This document shows, piece by piece, positions 22,312 to 27,483 of a DNA stretch of 58,160 nucleotides. The position numbers and the translations under genes are program-made. The notes beneath the pieces are model-generated. The model saw only the letters and a list, made by a program, of their open reading frames with translations, did not search any database and was not told where the DNA came from. The stretch is from a virus: positions 1 through 58,160 of the IMG/VR virus record IMGVR_UViG_3300032898_000006. One strand, written 5' to 3'. Position 1 is the stretch's first letter; the number at the start of each line of letters is the position of its first letter.

Positions 22312-22841
22312 TGCCCGGAATCGCAGTCCCGGAGAGGCCCGCGATGTGGCTCGGGCACTACAGCCTCCAGCTGCTTTGGCTCGCAGTCGCAGTCACGGTC
22401 GCCGACGACGCCACGGGCCAGACGAGCAGCGTCCTGGAATGGGCCGGCGTTGCCGCGTTCACGCTCTGGATTGTGGCGTCGATGGCCGACGGGGGCGTTC
22501 ACCGGGAGCGACTGTGCGAACGGTGCGTCGCGGCGACCCCGCTCGACCCGCAGGCTTCCGTCGGCCGGTGGAGGCGAGCCCTGCGGCTGCACCACTCCCG
22601 CAAGGCCACGGGCGTCATGTGCGGCGCGGTTCTCGCCGTCTCCATCGCGGCCGACTCCTTCCGCCACAAGCCTGCGTGGGCGCTCGCGGCCAGCGCGCTC
22701 GTATGGGTCGCCCTCGGGGCGCTGAACGTCATCCCCCTGCAGCACCGGCGGTTGTACCCGTGGTGCCCGTTTTGTCATTGGGGCGACGGCGGGGAGGGAG
22801 AGGTGTCCCCGGATGTCCCGGCCCCGGCGATGAGCCGCTGA
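22311..22841 (+). CDS. Putative membrane protein with zinc-like Cys pairs (176 aa)
   Basis: ATG at 22311 abuts the previous stop. Four hydrophobic stretches (LQLLWLAVAVTVA; WAGVAAFTLWIVASMA; VMCGAVLAVSIAA; WALAASALVWVALGA) separated by LCERCVAATPLD and closed by YPWCPFCHWGDGG, two CxxC motifs likely on the same membrane face. Function unknown. Followed by a strong hairpin. Confidence 0.6.
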   Translation: MPGIAVPERPAMWLGHYSLQLLWLAVAVTVADDATGQTSSVLEWAGVAAFTLWIVASMADGGVHRERLCERCVAATPLDPQASVGRWRRALRLHHSRKATGVMCGAVLAVSIAADSFRHKPAWALAASALVWVALGALNVIPLQHRRLYPWCPFCHWGDGGEGEVSPDVPAPAMSR

Positions 22842-22857
22842 CCCCGGGAACGCAAGG

Positions 22858-22900
22858 CCGCCCCCTCGCCAGCCGGAACCATCGGCTGGCGAGGGGGCGG
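22858..22900 (+). terminator. 18-bp perfect hairpin
   Basis: CCGCCCCCTCGCCAGCCG pairs perfectly with its complement over a 7-nt loop (GAACCAT). No T-tract, but the stem is very stable and marks the boundary between the coding cassette and the RNA array. Confidence 0.6.
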
Positions 22901-23000
22901 GGAGCGCATCGTCAATTACAGCGGCAAGGGCGAGCATAGCGAGACAGGCGCCGTAATCCGGTTCGCCTCGCGGGATCGCTCCTGTATCGTGCTAGTGTCC
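22901..23000. other. Leader/promoter region of the RNA array
   Basis: About 100 nt without a gene. A -10-like TAGTGT at 22993-22998 lies 8 nt before the first Y-like RNA; the -35 is not convincing. A GGCG/CGCC hairpin with GCGA/TCGC flanks occurs at 22939-22970. Confidence 0.4.
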
Positions 23001-23070
23001 TTCCCGGTGCGCCTGGCCGCGCTTACTTCTTATGCAAAGGCGACAGCGCGGCCGACTCTGATCTCAGGAA
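23001..23070 (+). ncRNA. Y-like RNA 1 (minimal, no effector domain)
   Basis: Outer helix TTCCCG/CAGGAA (23001-23006 with 23065-23070, one C-A mismatch). Internal loop with conserved 5' GTGCGC and 3' ACTCTGATCT. Inner helix GGCCGCGC/GCGCGGCC (23015-23022 with 23046-23053, perfect 8 bp). Loop of 23 nt beginning TTACTTC. The architecture matches the other three units but lacks a tRNA-like domain. Ro60-bound Y RNAs have a comparable helix with a conserved bulged core (vertebrate GGUCCGA opposite CUUGACU). Confidence 0.7.
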
Positions 23071-23090
23071 GGCTTCACGACCTAGCCTCA

Positions 23091-23236
23091 CCCCCGGTGC
23101 GCAGGTATCGGTTTACTTCATTGGGAACTGAGGGTTGCGGGTTCGAATCCCGCCCGCCCGGCTCGCGTCGGGCGGTAGCGCAACTTGGTAGCGCATCAGT
23201 ACGAATCGCCGTACCGTCCCGATCTCGGGGGCTTTT
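23091..23236 (+). ncRNA. Y-like RNA 2 with circularly permuted tRNA domain (YrlA-like)
   Basis: Outer helix CCCCCG/CGGGGG (23091-23096 with 23226-23231) followed by CTTTT. Inner helix GGTA(T)CGG/CCGTACC. Loop TTTACTTC. The effector is a tRNA opened at the anticodon and closed at the acceptor: anticodon-stem ACTGA/TCAGT, 5-nt variable loop, T-arm GCGGG-TTCGAAT-CCCGC (23137-23153), acceptor CCGCCCG (23154-23160), 8-nt cap, acceptor CGGGCGG (23169-23175), TA, and D-arm GCGC-AACTTGGTA-GCGC (23178-23194). All arm lengths are canonical, and A15-T48 and G18G19/T55C56 partners are present. Bacterial YrlA RNAs are known tRNA mimics. Confidence 0.88.
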
Positions 23237-23252
23237 ACAACTGAATCGACGC

Positions 23253-23379
23253 ACCTCCCGGTGCGCGGGCACGACGGATACTTCTCGCCAGGGCGCAAGC
23301 CCATCAGATCGGCCAGCACGAGATAGCTGGCAGCCACCCCCGGGTGGTCAATCCGGACGCCGACTTGAACTCGGGGGGT
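23253..23379 (+). ncRNA. Y-like RNA 3 with three-hairpin effector domain
   Basis: Outer helix ACCTCCCG/CGGGGGGT (23253-23260 with 23372-23379, one U-G). Conserved core GTGCGC opposite GACTTGAACT. Loop ATACTTCTC. The effector has three hairpins: GGGC-GCAA-GCCC (GNRA loop, 23291-23302), GCCAGC/GCTGGC (23312-23331, 8-nt loop) and CCACC-CCCG-GGTGG (23334-23347). The order mirrors the T, acceptor and D arms of the permuted tRNA units but the T-loop and D-loop consensus is absent, so it is a different fold or a diverged mimic. Confidence 0.72.
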
Positions 23380-23391
23380 CATCGTCTTTGC

Positions 23392-23528
23392 GTGCCCGGT
23401 GCGCAGTTGCGGCGTTCTTCGCCTGTCAAGCGGGTGGTCGCGGGTTCGAATCCCGTCGCCTGGCGGAAGCCTGGTGTAGCTCAGCGGTAGAGCACCTACG
23501 ATTGCCGCGGCGACTTGATCTCGGGCAC
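23392..23528 (+). ncRNA. Y-like RNA 4 with permuted tRNA domain and GGAA-capped acceptor
   Basis: Outer helix GTGCCCG/CGGGCAC (23392-23398 with 23522-23528, perfect). Core GTGCGC opposite GACTTGATCT. Inner helix GCGGC/GCCGC. Effector: anticodon-stem GCGGG with CCTAC (imperfect), 5-nt variable loop TGGTC, T-arm GCGGG-TTCGAAT-CCCGT (23440-23456), acceptor strands 23457-23464 and 23469-23476 with one U-U mismatch, capped by a GGAA tetraloop, then TA and D-arm GCTC-AGCGGTA-GAGC (23479-23493). Here residues 15/48 are G/C where RNA 2 has A/U, supporting a real tertiary fold. Confidence 0.88.
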
Positions 23529-23536
23529 AACCGACG

Positions 23537-23566
23537 AAGGCCCCTCCCAGCATGAGAGGGGCTTTT
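23537..23566 (+). terminator. Intrinsic terminator/attenuator overlapping the Ro60 ribosome-binding site
   Basis: Stem AAGGCCCCTC/GAGGGGCTTT with a 9-nt loop, then a T-run. The 3' arm GAGGGG lies 8 nt before the Ro60 ATG (23570) and would be its Shine-Dalgarno. The same hairpin can thus end the RNA transcript and mask translation of the read-through message. Confidence 0.75.
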
Positions 23567-23569
23567 CGC

Positions 23570-25135
23570 ATGTCACGGTTCAACACGACGGGTACGCGGC
23601 CGACAGCGGCCAGCCCGGTAGCCACGGAGGCGGTTCCGTCCGGCGTAACGCACGAGGGGGCGCCCGGCTTCGCCCGCGACAGCAAGAGCGAGCTTTTCCT
23701 GCTAGCGGTCAGCCACATGGGCGACGGGTCGTTCTACGAGTCCCAGCCCGACCGGGATACCCGCTTCCGCTCGCTGGTCCACGGCGTCGCGATGAACGAC
23801 CCGGAGTGGATGGCCCGGTTCGTCCCCTGGCTGCGGAACGGCGCGAACATGCGCACCGCGTCGGTGGTCGCGGCGGCCGAGGCGGCGAAGGCCCTCCTGA
23901 TCGACGAGAAGCCGGGCGGCCGGAAGATCGTCGCGTCGGCGCTGCAGCGCGCCGACGAGCCGGGCGAGCTGCTCGCCTACTGGACTTCCCGTTACGGCCG
24001 GGCGGTTCCCAAGCCGGTCAAGCGGGGCGTCGCCGACGCGGTGGCGCGGCTGTACGACGAGTACGCGCTGCTGAAGTACGACACCGCCTCGCACGGCTAC
24101 CGGTTCGGCGACGTCATCGACCTGTGCCACCCGGACGCGGCCGAGCCGTGGCGCGGCGACCTGTACCGGCACGCCCTCGACCGGCGCCACAACCGGGACA
24201 ACGCGGTGCCGGACTCGCTCGCCATGATCCGGGCCAACGCGATGCTGCGGGCGCGGGGCGCCGAGGACCCGGAGGCACTGCTCGACGCCGGGGCGCTGAA
24301 GGCCGCCGGGATGACATGGGAGGACGCCCTGTCGCTCGCCGGGAGCAAGGCGCCGAAGCGGGAGCTGTGGGCGGCGCTTATCCCGTCGATGGGCTACATG
24401 GCGCTGCTGAGGAACCTGCGGAACTTCGACGACGCCGGGGTGCCGGATGCTGTCGCCGAGCAGGTCGCCGCGCGGCTGTCCGACCCCGCGCAGGTGGCGA
24501 AGTCCCGGCAGTTCCCGTTCCGGTTCCTGTCCGCCTACAAGGCGGTCCCGTCACTCCGGTGGGCGTACCCGCTGGAGAAGGCGCTCGGCCTGTCGCTCGC
24601 GAACGTGCCCGAGATGAAGGGGCGGACGCTGGTCCTCGTCGACCGCTCCGGGTCGATGTTCGATGGCATCTCAGCGAAGTCGGGACTCAACCGCGCCGAC
24701 ACGGCCGCGCTGTTCGGGGCGGCGGTCGCGCTGCGGTGCGAGCACGCCGACCTTGTGCAGTTCGGCTCCTCGAGCGCTCCCGTCCAGTTCCGGGGCGCCG
24801 AGTCGGTGCTGAAGATCATCGGGCGGTTCGGGAACCTCGGCGGCACCTACACGGCCCAGGCGGTGCAGCAGCACTACCGCGACGGCTTCCATTCGCGCGT
24901 CGTCATCATCACCGACGAGCAGACGGCGGCCTACTCGGGTGACCCGCTGAGCCTGATCGCGGGGCGCATCCCCGTTTACACGTGGAACCTCGCCGGCTAC
25001 CAGTACGGGCACGGGCCGTCCGGCGGCGCCAATCGGCACACTTTCGGTGGTTTGACGGACTCGGCTTTCAAGCTCATCCCCCTGCTGGAGGCGGGCCGAA
25101 ATGCCTCCTGGCCTTGGGAAATGTCCGTAGAATAG
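23570..25135 (+). CDS. rsr: Ro60/Rsr-type protein (TROVE + vWA)
   Basis: 521 residues. Ro60 orthologues form a HEAT-repeat ring (TROVE domain) that holds misfolded RNA ends in the cavity and Y RNA on the outside. Residues about 1-340 fit TROVE (MSRFNTTGTRPT, FVPWLRNGANMRTASVVAAA). The C-terminal vWA domain has a full MIDAS: D358-R-S360-G-S362 (VDRSGSM), T426 (GGTYT) and D449 (ITDEQ). ATG 23570 is preferred to 23552, which lies inside the terminator loop. It follows four Y-like RNAs directly, as bacterial rsr genes often do. Confidence 0.93.
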   Translation: MSRFNTTGTRPTAASPVATEAVPSGVTHEGAPGFARDSKSELFLLAVSHMGDGSFYESQPDRDTRFRSLVHGVAMNDPEWMARFVPWLRNGANMRTASVVAAAEAAKALLIDEKPGGRKIVASALQRADEPGELLAYWTSRYGRAVPKPVKRGVADAVARLYDEYALLKYDTASHGYRFGDVIDLCHPDAAEPWRGDLYRHALDRRHNRDNAVPDSLAMIRANAMLRARGAEDPEALLDAGALKAAGMTWEDALSLAGSKAPKRELWAALIPSMGYMALLRNLRNFDDAGVPDAVAEQVAARLSDPAQVAKSRQFPFRFLSAYKAVPSLRWAYPLEKALGLSLANVPEMKGRTLVLVDRSGSMFDGISAKSGLNRADTAALFGAAVALRCEHADLVQFGSSSAPVQFRGAESVLKIIGRFGNLGGTYTAQAVQQHYRDGFHSRVVIITDEQTAAYSGDPLSLIAGRIPVYTWNLAGYQYGHGPSGGANRHTFGGLTDSAFKLIPLLEAGRNASWPWEMSVE

Positions 25136-25144
25136 AAGAAAAGT

Positions 25145-25176
25145 GTCCCGGCGGATGCGGTCACATCTGCCGGGAC
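25145..25176 (+). terminator. Hairpin after Ro60 gene
   Basis: GTCCCGGC/GCCGGGAC (8 bp) with inner GATG/CATC extension. No T-run; terminator-like. Confidence 0.5.
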
Positions 25177-25198
25177 GGCCGACTACTGAGGAGTCGAC

Positions 25199-25747
25199 AT
25201 GGGCAAGCGTACAAGTCCCTACCCTGAACGGATCGCATGGACTTGGGATCGCCTGATCGAACAGGTCCGCGCCATCTGCGTCGTAGATGAAGTATCCGGG
25301 TGCTGGATTTGGCCGCGATGGAGCAACGAACGCGGTTACGGGCGCCTTCAGGTCGACGGCAAAGTGTGGTACGTGCACCGGGCAGTCCTGCGAGCGAAGA
25401 CCGGGATCGTCCGATCCCACGGGCGGCACTCGTGCGACAACCCGCCGTGCACCAACCCCGATCACCTGAGTTGGGGCACCCAGGGGGACAATATGGCGGA
25501 CGCCGTAGATCGCGGTCGCGTCCGACACGGAGACGCACACTACAGCCGCGCCAACCCGTCGCTCGTGCTACGTGGCAGTGACAATGGATCGGCGAAACTG
25601 ACGGCCATCCAAGTGGAGGCCATCCGCGCCCGGTACGCTGCCGGCGCCATCTCGCAGCGACTACTCGGCGAGGAGTACGGCGTTTGCCAGCGGCAGATCA
25701 GCCGCATAGTTCGCGGCGAGCGCTGGGCACCCACTTCGGCGACTTGA
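25199..25747 (+). CDS. HNH homing-type endonuclease
   Basis: 182 residues. GCWIWPRWSNERGYGRLQVD and WYVHRAVLRAKTG lead into RHSCDNPPCTNPDHLSWGTQ, the HNH_3-type core with catalytic His/Asn and structural Cys, followed by GDNMADAVDRGR. The C-terminus has an HTH-like region (LTAIQVEAIRARYAAGAISQ, then LLGEEYGVCQRQISRIVRGE) for target binding. Own ribosome-binding site (GAGGAG). Lies between Ro60 and the convergence point; likely a mobile gene. Confidence 0.88.
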   Translation: MGKRTSPYPERIAWTWDRLIEQVRAICVVDEVSGCWIWPRWSNERGYGRLQVDGKVWYVHRAVLRAKTGIVRSHGRHSCDNPPCTNPDHLSWGTQGDNMADAVDRGRVRHGDAHYSRANPSLVLRGSDNGSAKLTAIQVEAIRARYAAGAISQRLLGEEYGVCQRQISRIVRGERWAPTSAT

Positions 25748-25827
25748 TTCCGGCCGCTCGAGGCGGGACGAGACGCCCGCTGGGACGACCTGTTCAGCGC
25801 TGTCGCCGCCTGATCCCGGGCACGCGA

Positions 25828-25862
25828 AAAGAGCCCGGCCCGCCGAAGCGGACCGGGGCTCT
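25828..25862. terminator. Terminator between convergent transcription units
   Basis: GC-rich stem (AGAGCCCGG...CCGGGGCTCT with CCGC/GCGG inside and a CGAA loop). On the minus strand it is followed by TTTT, so it ends the long leftward virion operon. It also lies after the rightward HNH gene. Confidence 0.75.
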
Positions 25863-25898
25863 CTCGTGCAGGTGTGGACCCTGCGGACAGGCTGAAGA

Positions 25899-26159
25899 CT
25901 ACAGCCCGGCGAGGACCGCCAGGATCTCCGTGGCTTCCTTCACCAGAGGCGCGATCGCCGCAGCGACAGCCGGGTCGGCCTCGGCCGCGGCGGTGACCTT
26001 CGGGAGGTACGCCTCGATGAGCGGGATGACCGTTCGGGCCTTCTCGGCGTCGGCCTCGATCTCCTTGAAATCGGGAACCAGGTGGCTCTGGAGCCACGCA
26101 ACGAAGCCGTGGGCCTCGGAGACGGGCGGGGCGGGGGTCGGGGTGACGGGAGTGGTCAT
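25899..26159 (-). CDS. Hypothetical helical protein (86 aa)
   Basis: Start at 26159 with AAAGG upstream. Begins with a Pro-rich stretch, then helices (GFVAWLQSHLVPDFKEIEAD, IAPLVKEATEILAVLAGL). Last gene of the leftward operon. Its WL-SH element resembles the C-terminus of the peptidase gene upstream. Function unknown. Confidence 0.6.
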   Translation of the reverse strand: MTTPVTPTPAPPVSEAHGFVAWLQSHLVPDFKEIEADAEKARTVIPLIEAYLPKVTAAAEADPAVAAAIAPLVKEATEILAVLAGL

Positions 26160-26236
26160 TGCTGTTGCCTTTCTGCGGGCATTGAACGAGCCTCCGGCCG
26201 GACGGCCGTGGCTTGAGTCGGTAAGAGCGTGGGGCA

Positions 26237-27100
26237 CTAGAGCCCGTGAGATGCCAGCCAGGCGAGGAGTTCGGTGACGTCCTTCTCCGAGCTCGCGGCC
26301 ACATCCCTAATGAGGCCGGCCAGTTCGGCGAGGAGGCCGGCGGCGGGCGCAGGGGTCGGAGTCGGGGCGTCGAGCCTGCCGAGGTCGGCCTGGAGCGCGG
26401 CGAGGTTGACCCCGTGGCCGTCCGCGCCCTTGGCGACGAGTTCGCCGCCGATGACCGCCCATGCCTCGCTGGCCATGTACTGCCAGGCGGGGTACGCGAT
26501 CGGCTGCACGGCGCCCCAGGTGACGGCGTAGAGGTACTGGCTGTCGTAGCCGACGATCGGGATGCAGTGGCCGCCGACTGCCGGGCTGTCGGTGGTCTCG
26601 AGCGTCCACGGCTGCCCGGCGCTGAACGCCTGCTCCATCGCCTGCGTAACCGTGATGCCTGTGTAGGCGAAGTCGTAGGCGTTGACCGCGAACTGGAGAG
26701 TGGGCACGTCGGAGACCAGCACCGGGGCGTACGCGGCCACGGTCCGCCCGTAGTAGCCGTTCTTCTTCACATAGGCGAGGTAGTCCGACAGGACCACGCC
26801 GGAGTCCTGGCCGCCGGTGTACGTCAGGTAGTAGCTCGCCGCCTGCGCGGCTGTCGCCGGGGTCTCGGCCTCAGAGGTGTCGACCGCGGCCGCCATGAAC
26901 CCGTGCTCAAGCCCGGCGACGCCGCAGTCGCCGAGAGTGTCGTTCGAGAGCATCCCCCAGGCGGCGACCGAAGGAACGGCGACGGAGGCGGGAGGCTTCG
27001 GGAGCGGGCCCGCCGCGTAGTAGGCGAGATCGCGAAGCCCGGCGGGGATGAGAGCCGGGCGCCTGCCGTACCTGCCGGGAGCGCGCGCGGGAGTGGTCAA
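26237..27100 (-). CDS. Papain-like cysteine peptidase
   Basis: 287 residues, no signal peptide. Residues around C59 (LSNDTLGDCGVAGLEHGF) and H178 (VGGHCIPIVGYD) with a later AVTWGAVQ give the Cys/His/TWG pattern of C1/C39-like peptidases. A Pro-rich linker follows, then a short helical tail. In the leftward virion/lysis operon it could cleave peptidoglycan peptides or act as a virion protease; the substrate is not evident. Confidence 0.65.
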   Translation of the reverse strand: MTTPARAPGRYGRRPALIPAGLRDLAYYAAGPLPKPPASVAVPSVAAWGMLSNDTLGDCGVAGLEHGFMAAAVDTSEAETPATAAQAASYYLTYTGGQDSGVVLSDYLAYVKKNGYYGRTVAAYAPVLVSDVPTLQFAVNAYDFAYTGITVTQAMEQAFSAGQPWTLETTDSPAVGGHCIPIVGYDSQYLYAVTWGAVQPIAYPAWQYMASEAWAVIGGELVAKGADGHGVNLAALQADLGRLDAPTPTPAPAAGLLAELAGLIRDVAASSEKDVTELLAWLASHGL

Positions 27101-27120
27101 GGGTGCCTCCGGATGCGAGA

Positions 27121-27143
27121 CGCCCCGGCGGATGACCGGGGCG
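27121..27143 (-). terminator. Hairpin between minus-strand genes
   Basis: CGCCCCGG/CCGGGGCG, 8 bp with a 7-nt loop, between the genes ending at 27150 and starting at 27100. No T-run. Confidence 0.4.
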
Positions 27144-27149
27144 GCGGGT

Positions 27150-27473
27150 CTAGACGATCTGCAGCAGGAACGGCTGGAGCACGGGCACTTCCGGGTCGTC
27201 CGTGATCCGGAGCCAGGACTGCCATGTCCCGGTGGCGAGCGTGACGGCCCCGGCCGGCCCGATCAGGATCTGGCCCCACCACTGGTCTCCGGGGTAGGTG
27301 ATCCATTCGCCGTCGGTCCACTCCGACGGGGAGACGGCCGGGTAGGCGTTCGCGTTGGTGAACGCCCATGCGATGGTGTCCGTGGTCGGGTCGTAGTCGC
27401 CGCTGACGCTGGTGACGGCGATCAGCGTCTGCACGTACTGGGTGCTCAGCACCGACTGGGTTAGCGTCTGCAC
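27150..27473 (-). CDS. Hypothetical structural protein (107 aa)
   Basis: GTG at 27473 with GAGGAGG 6-7 nt upstream. Beta-rich sequence (SGDYDPTTDTIAWAFTNANA, WGQILIGPAGAVTLATGTW), typical of minor virion proteins such as a tail or neck accessory. Not identified further. Confidence 0.6.
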   Translation of the reverse strand: MQTLTQSVLSTQYVQTLIAVTSVSGDYDPTTDTIAWAFTNANAYPAVSPSEWTDGEWITYPGDQWWGQILIGPAGAVTLATGTWQSWLRITDDPEVPVLQPFLLQIV

Positions 27474-27483
27474 GCGGCCCTCC

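Noticed and set aside
23130-23200. Ordinary tRNA gene
   Set aside because: T-arm precedes D-arm and there is no anticodon arm or CCA end in normal order. Only the permuted reading gives a complete fold.
22989-23718. Long open frames on both strands across the RNA array (22989-23555 plus; 23113-23718 minus)
   Set aside because: The minus-strand translation contains GIRTRDHP and GIRTRNPQF, the usual by-product of translating antisense T-arms. Helix pairing explains the sequence better than coding.
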